Part shown: in pieces, positions 36,224 to 49,421 of the stretch
Layout: the number at the start of each line of letters is the position of its first letter
How positions within the stretch are numbered: position 1 is the first letter of the stretch
Position numbers and translations under genes: made by a program
The notes under the pieces: generated by a model
The model's input: only the letters and a program-made list of their open reading frames with translations
The model's database searches: none
Told to the model about the DNA's origin: nothing
Assembly (NCBI RefSeq): GCF_022965805.1
Contig: NC_133116.1
Location: forward strand, 5,270,001 to 5,334,000
From: Primulina eburnea
Lineage: Eukaryota > Streptophyta > Magnoliopsida > Lamiales > Gesneriaceae
Direction: 5' to 3'
Length of the DNA: 64,000 nt

Positions 36224-38715
36224 AATAACAAGCATATGACATATTATAAAATTACTATCGATAAGATCAAATATTACTCGGAGCATCATATTAAATTTCA
36301 GGGCTCAGACACCATTTGGTTAACATAATGAAATAACTGAGAGATGCATAATCCACAAGATAAAAATTTGAAAGACATGAATGAATAATATGTTTTAAAA
36401 AATATGTCATTTGATATTGTAATAATTTGTAGAATTGCTTTCAAGAGTAAGTTAGAATGTGTAATGCGAGCATTAATTCATTACGGGTCATATGGTGAAT
36501 TTAAGTTGACCAATGGCCTGGAAAAGAGTAAGATAGGATAGTCGGAAAAACATGAGGAAAAATGAAGGCAATTTTCCGTTTGATATCTAAAAACTGCTAA
36601 GTAACAGTCGGACAAGTGGGGAATGTTGGGGCGAACCAGAAAAATTTGCGTAGAGCCTGATTCGTATTTCGCAGTAAAATGCCTACAAAAAAGAAAATAA
36701 CCGTGATTGAGACCAAAGAGTATGAACATAAAATTATGATACATTATTTTTTTTCGTCCTTAACTCCAAATGATATCTTATCGTTCAATTTTAACGCATA
36801 ATTCAATCTTTGGTTAATAAATATAAACTATATTGTCGTTCTCCTTCCATCTGTTTCTTGAGTAACATGCACTACATGGCACCTTCCACAGGATTTGATT
36901 GTAACTTGAAGACAGTGCCATTACTTTCTATCCACACCATCTACAGTAGACTAGGCGTGCATTGGAAGAATTAATTGTATTTTTCCTTTAAAAATGGTAT
37001 ATTAATGATAACAATAGTGTATATAATTTGCATCAGTATTTGGTTAAAAATTTACTTGATAACAAATGATTTATTATTATTGAGATCTTGAGTTTAGAGT
37101 GATCATAATAAGAGAAGAAATTTGTATTGATTTTATAAACCCCATTTTATTATCCTAGCCCATTTCAATATTTCAATCGAATTTATTAGGCCCAAAACTA
37201 TTAAGGTCCATAGCGAATGCGAAAGCCCAAACCCTTAAGCACTCCTAAACATCAGGAACATCTCGCATATTCAAAGTACATTTTCATTTCTCTCATTTGA
37301 GCTCTCTAGCTTTGACAGAATTTCATATCGTGAACGTCTAAGTATATATGTCTGGATTCCAGATGCCTCTTACGAGTATTTGTGACACAAATAACTACCC
37401 ACAAAATTTACGATTACGAGGATCCGTCTACGTGGAAGTCGTTTACAAACTACTTAGTCCAGTTTACGAACCCGATTACTGGATTTTTTTACTTCATCTT
37501 ACCTTACGTAGTCGAACAATTATAACTTTTGGCTACATCACATACACATCCTTTTTTTTTTCTATTTAAAACCTATTATTCAAAGCATAATCATTATAGA
37601 ATCACGAATTCTGTATAATTTTTCTAAAAGACCCTTTTTTTCACTTTAAGAATTTTGCCGATCATGACTAAATATCACTTTATCGGACACCAAATTATAT
37701 CCGAACAACATTTAAAAAAAAAAATACTAAAAAAACCAATTTCCATAACTTTTGAGTCGAGTTAGAAGTCCAATCGAATACTACCTAAAGTCGTGGTAAG
37801 CAGCTGCCTTCTACCAATAATCTAAATACCTAATCAATAATTGATAATCAAATACATATTGTATGCATATGAATCATGGAAACTATGCATGATAATTGAC
37901 AAAGAAACCATACCAAAAACGTGTGTAGCTAAGTTTCTTATGACTTTTGATGAAGCCATTTCTTCCATCAAATTTCAAGTACGTAACCCTCAAGCAAAGA
38001 AAACGGAAAACAAGTATGACCTTAAAAGGGAAGAAAATTAATTAGAATCAAAAGAAGGGGAGTGAAGTGAAATAAATATTATAATAATGTTGGATAATAA
38101 TATATAAAACAAGAAAGAAAATAAAAAGAAGAAGACGGAAATTAATGGCTAAAAATGTTTGGTGGGGGAGGCAGATGCATTCATGCCATAAAGAAGAGAG
38201 AGTGTAGGAGCTCTGAAACATTGAGGTGTGGTAGGTTTGGATCATTTACAACATACCCTTTGATTATACTCTTCTCATTACCACCAATCTTTCCCGTTTT
38301 CCTCTTAATATAATCATCCACTGCGTGTAAATTCAATCAACCACAGACACACACACACATATATATATATAAGCAGAACACACAATACACATGTCATTGT
38401 TAGATACATAAATCCCATGCAAGAGCAGCAGCAGTAGCAGTCAATCAGGATTTTGATGCAGGATATGACCACAACTCCTACACGCACACTGCGTGTGTGT
38501 TCATGAGAGAGAGGAGGAAGAGAGGGTATAGTCTCCAAGAACTGTGTGTGTGTGTGAGAGAGTGAACTTTTTAAAGGGTTGAATATATAGGAGTCATTCA
38601 TTCTCTGTGGTTTGCTTTTTGTGTTGGGCTGTTTTTGGGGTTTTCGATTCTAGCAACGCGTACAATGGCTTGAAATTAAGACAAGTTTTGTTGTTCTTTG
38701 GGCACTGAACGAGAT

Positions 38716-41700
38716 ATGGGAAGAGTTTCTGTGGTAAGACAAGGGAGGTTTTCTTGTCCAAGTTACAGTGGTAATAGTATTCTTCAGAGCTGTTCCCTTT
38801 TTCTTGTCTTTCTGTCATTTTTTCTCGTGCTTTTCTCCAAGAAAACAATGGCCGTTTCCACTTCTTTGAATTACACTAAATACAAACAAGTCAGCAGCTT
38901 GAGACTTGCCAGGATTCAGAGGCGTTTGGACAAGATTAACAAGCCTCCTGTTTTCACCATTCAGGTAATTAAGCTGTACATATATATAGAGTGAAATTTG
39001 AATATATATATTTTGTTTAGCACATGGATAATCTTACTAACTTTGATGTTCAATTGGGAGACCGATGAATCCAATTATTTATGCGATTTAATTAACTTTT
39101 TTTATGACCAAAACATGCTTTTTCAGAGTCCAGATGGAGATATCATAGATTGTATTCACAAAAGAAAACAGCCAGCTCTGGATCATCCCCTCCTACAGAA
39201 ACACAAGATCCAGGTATATAATTTACTCCTCGAGAATAAATTTCAAAAAATTTAGAAAAATTATTTATAAAATTTCAAACATTTTCACCGGATGGGTAAT
39301 CAATCAATCCCTTGCTCCCTCCTGATGAGTTCATCCCTGATCACATTTGTCTCTATATTTCACAAAATAGGGACACAAAATGTACTCTAGCTATAAGCTA
39401 GGAAGGGAAAGTGAATTGCTATTTAATACTTTGATGAGTCGTAAAGCAAACTTTCAGCTGTTTCTTCTTGGATTATTAATTACTTGTCCAACTACCAACC
39501 ACCTCAGATCTTTAATACCTTTACTTCAGACAAATCATATTGTCAAGCAACACAAACAATTAATGGATCCAATTAGGGAAATCGTGCCCGCCTAAAATTT
39601 ATCGAGACTACTTGAAATCTTGGTATCAGATGAGCTACACTTCACCGACGCTCAAAATTCAAGACATTCGAGTCAATATTATCGTTTGATCGATTTCGGA
39701 ATATGTTAGATATAATGTGGCTTAATAGGTCTAGATGAAGGGGGAAAAAGCCTCTATACTTAAATAATGAAGATTGTAACTTATTGTGTAATCACAGAGG
39801 GTTGCACCAGAAATGCCAAAGGTGATGAAAACTGTCAAAACAGATGGATTTAGCGGAGAAACAAATAGCAGTAATAGCTTTGATGAAAGATTGATGGGAG
39901 GGGCGGGTTGGCAAATGTGGCACCAAAACGGGCTAAGATGCCCGAAAGGTACAATACCCGTAAGGCGGAGTACATCGCATGATGTGCTGAGGGCTAAATC
40001 TTTGTATGATTTTGGTAAGAAGCAAAAAACCGCCGGAATGGCGCAGTTTGCTAGCCGTCTCAGCTCCGTCGATGCGCCGGACGTTGTCAACGGTAATGGC
40101 CATGAGGTAATTTAGAATATCCATCTTCTTCATGAAATTTGACGTCGAAAAAATGATATACCTTTAGTAATTTTCGTATGATCATACATGCATCACGATG
40201 TCGAATCATGCATGCTCAAGAACATGAATATCTTTCAGTTTGAAGACAGGATTTAATTAGAATTCCAATTTATTTCAAAGGTATTTCTAAATCGAACATT
40301 TCATGAACAATTTTCGAGCTACTTTTACATAATAATTTAGCATAATTATTGTGGGATGTGTGATAGTGATAGGACACTATATATTTCTAAATGCAAGTTG
40401 GTCAATAATCCCTTCTTCCTACTACACGCAATAACTGTTAAGAAATATGACAAAAGTTTGTGTGAGACGGTCTTACAGGTCGTATTTGTGAGACAGATAT
40501 CTTATTTGAGTCACTCATGAAAAAGTATTATTTTTTATGCTAAGAGTATTACTTTTATTGTGAATATGGGTAGGGTTGACCCATCTCACAGATTATGATC
40601 CGTGAAATGGTCCACTGTAAGAGTATATATCCTATTAATTAGTCTGCGAGTTGAGTTGATCTAGTTATGCATGAAGTGAAAAATAATGTTGTACTTTTTA
40701 ATGGTTGAGGTCATGCAAGAGATTCTCTCGGAAAATTGACTTTTGAAAATGATTTTTTAATCATATATAAGAGTTTTTTTTTTTTTTTTTTTTTTGAAAC
40801 AATCGTATATAAGAGTTTAAGCTACAGAATAGTGTAAATTTATTAGAATAAAAATATATCAAAAGCAAATAAAATATTTAATAATTTAATGTTTAATAAT
40901 TTTGATGAAGCATGCGATAGCCTATACGACGGCGTCTGACGAGGTGTATGGGGCGAGGGCTACGATAAACGTGTGGGGCCCATCCATCGAGACGGTCAAC
41001 GAGTTTAGCCTGTCTCAGATATGGGTTCTCTCCGGATCCTTTGATGGGTCGGATCTCAACAGTATCGAAGCTGGCTGGCAGGTACTTCTTCCATTTATAT
41101 TGAATTTTGCTCAATAAAATATATATTTTTTTCAAAAAAAATAAAATGAAAATTGGACTTTTATGTATATTTTTTTCTCCCTAAAATCTGAATTTTAGCC
41201 CCTAAATATGTTAATCTCACTCTTAGTCAGACATCGTTCCCTCTAAACACCTCGATTGATTCGATTCGATCTTAGCATAAACATAGTAGTAGATTTACAC
41301 ACTATGTTAATCTCACTCTTCAGTCAGATATCGTTCCCTCTAAACACCTCGACTGATTCGATTCGATCCTAACATAAACATAGTCGTAGATTTACACACT
41401 ACTAGTTAGTTTTGTTGAAGCTATGTCTCGCCTAATTTTGTAGCTTTTGTAATTCAAAATTATATTAATTTCTTGATTTATAAAGTTCAACTTTCGGAAC
41501 GAGACATTAATAAATAAAGGTAAAAACTTATTTGAGACGGTCTCTCGGGTTATATTTTGTGAGATGGATCTCTTATTCGAGATAACCATGAAAAAGTATT
41601 ATTTTTTATTCTAAATATCGGTATGATTGACATATCTCACAAATAAAGATTCGCGAGATCGTATTACAAGAAACCTACTCTAAAAAAACTATTTTTCAGT

Positions 41701-43839
41701 CATAAATGTAAAACTAATTATTTGGGAATCCTAATCTCATATTTTATTTATTATGGGAATTCGAAATGGGGTCAAATATTTAATACAAATGAAAGTTCAT
41801 TTTCACAAGCATGAATGCATTGATTGAAGGATTTAATAATTAATAATAATTGAGTTGAATTTCTGAAACTTGGATTGTTCCACTAGTCAGGTTAGTCCGG
41901 AGCTTTATGGTGACAACAGGCCAAGACTATTCACCTATTGGACGGTTAGTTTATTATTTCTCAATTCTTTGATTTTTACAATATAATATAATATTGAGTG
42001 ATCGATAATTTATCTTAAATATTTTTAATAATATTAAATTATTTATCCTATTTGTTATTGAAAAAAACAAAGCTACAAATAAAAATCTTATTTAAAACAA
42101 AGTAAACAAAAACTATTCAATGTATAAATCGAGTTATATATTTGGAACAGCCGAAAAAAGAAATGAAATCGAATATTAAATTAGTAATATTAGATTAATA
42201 ATTAGTAGAATACTTTAGAAGCAACAACTAATTTATTATAGGAATCCTTGTTTAAAGTCAAAGCTTCATAATCAATGACTTTGAGCACGAGTTCTAACTC
42301 CAAGGTCAAGTAATTAATTATTAATTTTATCTTAATTTTCAAATATCAATTCAAATTTAATTGAACCACCAACTCTGTCATATGTTAATTTATTATTAAA
42401 TAAATAAAAAATATAGATTTAATATTCAACTTGGTTATTTTGAAATAAGGCAAATACTTGTGTGAAACGGTCTCACAGGTCGTATTTGTGAGACCGATCT
42501 CTTGTTTGAGTCATCCATGAAAAAATATTATTTTTTATGCTAAAAGTACTACTTTTTATTGTTAATATCACAAGTTAGGATCCGTGAGACGGTCTCACAC
42601 GAGACTCATTCTTGAAGTAATGTGAAGAGGGACCAATAACATGCATGACATTTAATTCATACTCCTCAAAAGTCGTCCATGCATTTAAGAGCTTATTCAC
42701 AATGAGAGGTACTGACAATTCTTCTTCATTAACCAATATAATTATGGAAACATATTAAAAAAAATTAACTTCTACGAGATATTAATTTGTGAACAATACA
42801 TAACTTTAAAAAAAACATTTTGAATTTTTCTGAATTAAAAAAAACTCAAAAATTTGAGTAATTTTTCGCTATTCGATCGGGTGAGTGAATTAATTGGATG
42901 TAATTAAAGTTAAAAATACTAAACAAATGGTTTTTTTTCTAAGAATTTTTTTGAATGAGGATCACCATTTTTCTAAGAATGTTAGCATTGGAAAGTTAGT
43001 AGTGTTCTGAATAATTAATAATCTTAAAACTTTATTTATTAATATTTTTAGTTTATATAATATAATTTTTTTAGCTGATTAAGAAAATTTTGATGGTAGA
43101 GTGATGCATACCAAGCAACAGGATGTTACAATCTGCTGTGTTCAGGATTTGTGCAAACAAACAGTAGAATAGCTATAGGCGCTGCTATTTCTCCAGTATC
43201 ATCCATGGGAGGAAATCAATATGATATCACCATTCTCATATGGAAGGTATGTAACATGCGTTTTACGATAACGACGTGACTTGTTTTGCAATTTTAGTTT
43301 TTTTTTCGTCGAAATGCCAATAGGGTGTCGAGTATTTCTGACATGGTCCGGCGAAGAACAAGCTAAATTATTGTATTAAAATGTATTTTTGACTATATTA
43401 GAGGAGACATGGCTGCATGGGAGATTTCTGTTCTGACCTTGTTATTTTGAACACCACATAGGATCCAAAATTAGGAAACTGGTGGATGAGATTCGGTGAC
43501 AATACATTAGTGGGTTACTGGCCTAACGAGCTATTCACGCACTTAGCGGACCGGGCCACCATGGTGGAGTGGGGAGGGGAGATTGTAAATTCGGGAACCA
43601 ACGACGAACACACGACGACTCAGATGGGCTCGGGCCAGTTCGCCCAAGACGGATTCGGAAAAGCTAGCTATTTTCGAAATCTGGAGATCGTGGACTCGGA
43701 CAACAGCCTAACCACAGCCCAAGACATCTCGGTTCTCGCCGAGAACTCGAATTGTTACAACATCTTGAGCTCTCGCAATAGTGAATGGGGTACTCATTTT
43801 TACTACGGCGGGCCTGGGAGGAATCCGAGTTGTCAATGA
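38716..43839 (+). CDS. Neprosin-domain (DUF239) protein with N-terminal propeptide, 464 aa
   Basis: Seven phase-0 exons: 38716-38964, 39127-39213, 39798-40106, 40911-41081, 41891-41944, 43100-43246, 43462-43839 (stop TGA). The N-terminus has a hydrophobic segment at about 29-42 behind a long polar lead, so it is either a signal peptide with a long n-region or a membrane anchor. Residues about 60-200 resemble the Neprosin activation-peptide domain, including [20 protein letters not shown]. The Neprosin domain runs from HAIAYTT (216) through [44 protein letters not shown] and [11 protein letters not shown] to [13 protein letters not shown] at the C-terminus. Neprosin of pitcher plants is a glutamic endopeptidase cutting after proline. 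Candidate conserved glutamates here are E246 and E375/E379, but which ones correspond to the catalytic pair needs an alignment. Most plant relatives have unknown substrates. Confidence 0.92.
40446..40632 (+). mobile_element. Copy of the ~182-bp GAGACGGTCTC repeat in Neprosin intron 3
   Basis: Reads CAAAAGTTTGTGTGAGACGG, later GTAGGGTTGACCCATCTCAC, ending near TCCACTGTAAGAG. The target duplication is not clear. Confidence 0.75.
41207..41400. repeat. ~97-bp tandem duplication in Neprosin intron 4
   Basis: Two units, 41207-41302 and 41303-41400. Each runs from TATGTTAATCTCACTCTT through CGTTCCCTCTAAACACCTCG to GTAGATTTACACACT, with about six differences. Confidence 0.85.
41519..41688 (+). mobile_element. 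Copy of the ~182-bp GAGACGGTCTC repeat in Neprosin intron 4
   Basis: Reads GGTAAAAACTTATTTGAGAC, later CGGTATGATTGACATATCTC, ending near AAACCTACTC. Diverged, and its target duplication is unclear. Confidence 0.7.
42448..42611 (+). mobile_element. Copy of the ~182-bp GAGACGGTCTC repeat in Neprosin intron 5
   Basis: Begins AGGCAAATACTTGTGTGAAA and ends CACACGAGACTCATTC. Flanks are TTGAAATA (42440-42447) and TTGAAGTA (42612-42619), an 8-bp duplication with one mismatch. A short internal stretch (the TAGGGTTGACCC region) is missing. Confidence 0.75.
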
Positions 43840-44881
43840 ATGGATGAAGATATCACATAATATATATATATATATAATATACCTACGAAGACTGATCAAA
43901 ATGCATGCAAATTCTTTGTCGTCTACGCTTCTTTTAAGATTGTAGGGTTATATATGCTATTTCCAGCCATGTTTTCTGCTATGTTTTTCTAGTTCTGTGT
44001 ACTTTTGGTATCGACTGTACCGAGTTATGAACACCGGAAGCATCAAACAGGGCAAGGAAATGGCAATTATATTATATGCTATGGGAAAAGTTGGTGTTAT
44101 TTGTATTATTATTATTGCAAAATGTGCATTTTGCTTTTTCACTGTGAAATGAATCATTATAAAACTAAGGAATGTGATTGAAAAATATACGTGCTTGTGT
44201 AATTGTATGTCACTGGATTGTTAGTGTGTGTAAAGATGAAAAACAAAGTTATTTTGGATTATACGTGGGATTATATGCATTCAACTCTCTCTTATACTGG
44301 ATGTATTTTTATTTAAGTTGAATTCAATCAATCTTGAAATGGAGATGAGAATGAATTATATTCATTCCAGTGATTGATATCGAAAGAAATGGAAAATGAA
44401 TGAAAAAAAATTATTTTTTTAAAAAAAAAATTATTTTTAAAAATCAGTTTTAATTAAATTTTCAAAATAATAGCTTGCTCAAGAAATATTATTTTTGTTG
44501 TTGTTAAAATAACAAAAATAATAATTATTGATGTTCTATTATTTTATTATGTTATTATTTTGTTAATATCATTATTTTTACTATTTTATTTGACATTATT
44601 TATTATTCTTAGTTTATTAATTATTTATAACCATAATGTAGTTGATTTATCTGTTATGTGTATAAATAAACAATAATATTTTTTAAAAATATAATTATTT
44701 TAAGTCATCAATAAATATTAGTTTATAAATAAAAAAAAATCGAGGAGCAGCAGAAACCCGAGTCAATTCTTCTTCTTTTTAATTCATTTTTTAAATATTT
44801 TTATTATTATTTGTATTTAATTAAACCAAAAAAAAACCCAATCCCAACATAGCTACAGGCTTTCCACAAACATCACTTCGA
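43840..44881. other. Spacer, very AT-rich
   Basis: 3' sequence of the Neprosin gene with a short (TA)n at 43860-43876, then an AT-rich stretch (44400-44830) and the leader of the next gene. No gene or named repeat seen. Confidence 0.5.
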
Positions 44882-47800
44882 ATGGCGACAGCGGCGATTC
44901 CCGTTCTTCATCTTCGGCCTCCCTTCTGCAAATTCGTTTCCCCTTTTGCCCATTCGCGAAATCCCTGCCATATCCCCTCTTTCCCTCAATGCAAAACCTT
45001 TAAGTTCAAATACCTGACAAAGGTTCCGTTTGCTGTTACAGAATCGTCTGATTCCCCCAAGTCCCTGGACTCCGACCCACAAATTCTGCTTCAGGAACTT
45101 GCAGTATGCACCAGAATATTTATACCCCTTTCCTTGAAAATTCCAATTTATCGCTTGTTTGCTTATATTTGCATGAGAATATGTAGAATATGCCACTCTG
45201 GCTTAATGTTTAACTACTTGTGTGTGTTTATTTCAGTGATTTTGTTTTGGTGGACACGCAGGATTGTTTTGATCTTCCTTCGGATTATTTTTCGAAGCTA
45301 CCGCGGGATCTTCGCCTTGATGTGAGTTAAATTCTTTGTAGAAGAAATGTGCAGCTGCTGAAGTTAGCTTGAGATTGCATCTTTTTTCGAATAATGCATG
45401 ATAATTACTGGAACGGATTACTTTGTTAATTCATGCAGAAATTTGGACGTGTGCGTTATACCATAAATTTTGTTCTTGTAACTTATGAAAAAACGACATT
45501 CTGTATAGCAAGTTGGACTTTAGGTTTCTAGGGTTAAAGTTACTACTGGTGAAGTGCAATTTTGATCTTCCAAGCATGGCCTGTAGTTATGATTCATAAG
45601 TTGTGAGTTGCTTTGTAAATGAGATATTGTATTTAGTTGGACTTTGAAAGCACAGATTTGTATAATCTCACATAGAGGACCTTTGGATGTTGTACCTTTT
45701 TTGGTTGTTTTGGCTAGAAGAAAAGAGTTACCCGATTTTCTGCTATTGTGATATTTTTCCTTGTGCTTATGTGTATGGAGATTCTTATTACATGGAAAGT
45801 CTGACTATTTCTTTATGCAAATGTTGAAGCTGAATGATGCTGCCTTTGATCTTTCGAATGGGCCTGTAAAAAATGAGGTCAGTTATATACAGTTTCACGC
45901 TTAAATCTTTATGAAATGAAAGCAAGGGATCCACGTGTTGATGATTTCTAATTGATGCTTTTATCTTTCAAAGAAAATTATAATCCAAATGCTCGTATTA
46001 GAACATCAAGTAATTTACTCTGTGATATAGTGTACCTATGTACTTCTTAATCATAAATTATGACTGCCTGCATAAAGTCCAAATTTTGGAGAATCTTTAA
46101 ATTCATAAGTTATAGATTTCTACTTGGCGTTTTTATCTTGCTCAGATAAATTATAATCCAAATACTCCTACTAGAACTTCAAGTGATTTAGTTGTGACTT
46201 AGTGTAACTGTGTACTAATAGACAGGGACATAGGGTATATATGGGCAATAGTGGGCTATTGTCCGGAAGGATTTAGCTCAAATTGTAGTAGCCTATTTGT
46301 AAAAACCAAGCATTACAGTTACTGCTGTCTTGACTTTTGTTTTTTGTAATGCAGTGTGGTGAAGAGATGGGACAGACTTTGTTAGATATAAGTCGAGCAT
46401 GGGAACTTGCAGAAACTTCTACTTCAGCAAAATTAGTGAGCAAGCTCCCTTTGTTAGTGGGTTCCCTTACTAGCTTTAATAAATCAGGCAAGTTTACAGA
46501 TTAGTGATTTTACTACTTTGTAGTATTATGGTGTTTTAAGTTTCCCAATTTATTATACTATGTACTTTTCACTTATTGTTTGTTGTGTTTTGTTAGCACT
46601 TGGAAAGCACTTGGTGTCTGCTGGGAGGAGGTTCCAGTCGATGGGACAATATGGTCAGGGTGAACTTCAAAAGGTAAGAACATATTTTTTTTGCTTCAGT
46701 TCTTTGCCCATATGGCAGGAAATGAATACTTGTCAGTGTCATTGTATTATTTGTTGTTTTTAATGTTTGCATTCCACTTGCTAATCCCATTTTTATCTCA
46801 ACTTTTTTGATCTTAGATTTCAGGCTGGTACTATCTTAATTGATATCTCTACTTCTTCGTGTCATGTTTTTCTGAGTGTTTTGTGGGTCGAGATAATGGT
46901 GAACTCGTGCAGTGTCGAACGTAAATCAGAGTAAAATACTTTCACAATTTTTTTAATTTTTTGCATGTAGAACTATCTGTTTGCGCATATTCTTCCAACC
47001 ATATTACTATAGTAATTATATCATTAAAATATAAAAGACGTTTGTTTGTAAGCTTATTGTGAATATACGGAGAAGGGTCTGAACATTTTGAGATGGAGAT
47101 TAATTTTGAGTGAGTTGAGATCATCATTGATCTCTGGTATTGTGCATAAAACTTGATAACGTTTGATCACACTTTATAGCCATATTTACTATGACTTATA
47201 TGGTTGTGTGCAATGCTCTACTTTTATGTCTTGATTCTCGAGGATATTTCAAAAAATTTGATGCCTTGACTGGATTTTTTTGTTGGATTTCATGGGTAAA
47301 GAAGTTTCTATCTATTCTATAATGATTTTTTTTTATATTTCTTAATCAGTGCAGATCGCCAAAGTGATGATTAAAGCAGGAAAACTATTGTCCGAGAGCC
47401 TTGTATCTGAGGTAGCCAATGAAGAGCCTAAACAGGAATCGAGGATGCTGAAGGTATATATGTTTTGCAGTTCATAGGCCATGATTAAATTTATTTTTAG
47501 AACCATGTTTTCTATCTCTGAAAACAAAACCATCATGCACTATATTCTCCTAAAGAAGTCTCTCGTAAAATATTTTTATTCCATTCACATTTCCATAGCC
47601 ATTATATTTAATTCGACCATATGTCACTCCCAAAACAATATATGATGTTATATTCTAACATAATACATCATATTTTAAAATTTTAAATACGTGGGATATG
47701 CCGAAGGTAAGCCAGTCGTTAGGATAGTTTTTGGTTCATTAGTTCCCTGCATATAAGTATATTAGTACACAGGATGTGTATCTTGCAGTTTGGCGAGCTT

Positions 47801-48222
47801 CAGGCTGAACTTACTCAAGAAAACGCATATATTGGAGCTGGCATTGGCTTTATTTTTGGGTAATCATTCCTCTTGACTTGTGAGTCTCCATTCATTCTAC
47901 TAAGTTTTAGAAACTTGTATTTCTCGTTGTGAAACTCCAAAACAGGATTCTTTCGTGGCAACTAGGTCAAAGCATCCAAAGCACGCCAGAGAGCTCCTTA
48001 GAGTATGCAAGTGATAATGCTTTGCTTCTTGCTAAGGTGCTAAAATATATCATTAATTCATTACAAATTTGTTTTTAAACTGATAATAATCATGAAGTAG
48101 TAACCATGTAGTCATTACGTGGAGCTCTACTCGTGCTTTCCTATTCTTCAGCGGTGTTGTCTGCTATCGCAACGGCAGGACTTATCGTACTTGGAGGACA
48201 ATTGAATTCAAAAGGAAAATGA
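44882..48222 (+). CDS. Predicted plastid protein with two C-terminal membrane helices, 303 aa
   Basis: Nine exons: 44882-45103, 45262-45321, 45830-45877, 46355-46487, 46597-46673, 47355-47453, 47789-47859, 47946-48036, 48112-48222. The sum is 912 nt with consistent phases. The first 50 or so residues (MATAAIPVLHLRPPFCKF...) are rich in Ser/Pro/Phe and basic residues with almost no acids, as in chloroplast transit peptides. A soluble part follows: DCFDLPSDYFSKLPRDLRLD, LNDAAFDLSNGPV, a helical stretch with RAWELAETSTSAKL, and RRFQSMGQYGQGELQKIAKV. Two hydrophobic segments lie near 229-247 (IGAGIGFIFGILSW) and 270-296 (SSAVLSAIATAGLIVLGG). I believe homologues exist across land plants, but I cannot name the family and assign no function. 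Intron 4 starts with GC rather than GT. Confidence 0.85.
46488..46596 (+). other. GC-AG intron
   Basis: Exon 4 of the plastid-protein gene ends AAATCAG and the intron opens GCAAGTTT. It closes TTTTGTTAG before CACTTGG. Only this GC donor joins the two reading frames (phase 1 to 2) without adding or losing codons. GC-AG introns are a minor but known class, and the context CAG|GCAAGT is its usual consensus. Confidence 0.8.
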
Positions 48223-49421
48223 GAGGGTAAGCCCGACCCACCTTTTCTAATTCTTCATTTGATGTAACTAAGTGAAATAATATCAAGAAATTTGTGACTT
48301 TGAAAGATAATTTTATTTGTATCTTGCAATAAATGGTCAAAATTTCATGGTACTACAATTTTTTAACTTGCGTTCAATAATTAATCATAGATTCTTCGGG
48401 AGAGGGAAAAGGAGGGAAAACATATCATTGGAAAAGATAACAAGTATAATAATGATTTTTATTTCATCTTCTGGAAATATATTAGCAAGGAGACTGTATT
48501 AATTAACTCCCTTTTGGTGGTGTCCATGCCACACATGAACATATTCAGTGGGAAGGATTTGAACATGCCTAATTTATACGTGCATCCACCTCATGCTCAA
48601 AAATTAACAATTGAAAGTGAAGTTTACAACACATTAGTTGGTAGTTCATCAGGCCAATTTAACACATGACATTTACAATTCTCAAGAATTTATTACAATT
48701 GATGTGGACGTCTAACACATCTTCATTAGGCTCAAGAATGGACAAACGGTGCGTGAAATTCACAAGACATTAATGAATGACAAATAAATTCAGTTCAATA
48801 TATAACGGTGGATGTGAGTTCTGATACCATAATAAGATCAGGAATTTGAGTTTAACTCCATCTCAATAACTAGTTAAAACGAGTAGAATTGACTAAGTGC
48901 ATATATAACGGATATGTGATATGTAACATTTTTGATATATTTATTGCTTTGTACAATTCACTCCTTGGCTTCACTGGCGCCACATTTTATTTTACTCATA
49001 CTGGATATTTGAATCGTGTCATGTGGCGGGGTTATAGAGGCAGCGTATCAGAGAACATAGTACTTATTGAAGGATGACTTTTTTATTTATTCATTTGAAG
49101 TAAAAAAATTTCAGTTCCATTATTTAAATCAATTGCATTTGTTTGTATAACTGTGTATTATTGGATTTCGAGTTCGTTTATTATCATTTGACGCTAAACA
49201 TTTTGTAAAGAATCATGCAATAAAGTGAGGCAAACCTAAAGAAGTCAGGAAAAAAGAAAAAACAACTAATACTAAAATGAATAAAGATAGCAATTTCATG
49301 TGTTAAAACACTAATTTCTTAGACCAGGTTATATATTCAACGACAAGAACTTCCAAATATAAAGGCATAATCAAGATTCAGGTATAAAACTTGTATTACA
49401 AAAGAAACCTACGAGATTTCG
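48223..49421. other. Spacer between convergent genes
   Basis: 3' ends of the + strand plastid-protein gene and the - strand C2 gene face each other. The stretch 48530-48860 contains GATGTGGACGTCTAACAC and TTCTGATACCATAATAAG, words also typical of the repeat in ENOD93 intron 2 but in another order. It may be a relic of the same family. Nothing else seen. Confidence 0.4.

Larger units (their letters stand above)
35175..38715. other. Intergenic region PTAC3 to Neprosin gene
   Basis: About 3.5 kb. The first few hundred bases are PTAC3 3' sequence. Two copies of the ~182-bp repeat lie at 35403-35585 and 36027-36223. The last 300 bp contain (CA)n/(TA)n at 38344-38373 and TG/GA-rich runs near 38485-38560, probably promoter or leader of the Neprosin gene. 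Open frames at 36481-36744, 37348-37569 and 38314-38601 have no recognisable family. Confidence 0.5.
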
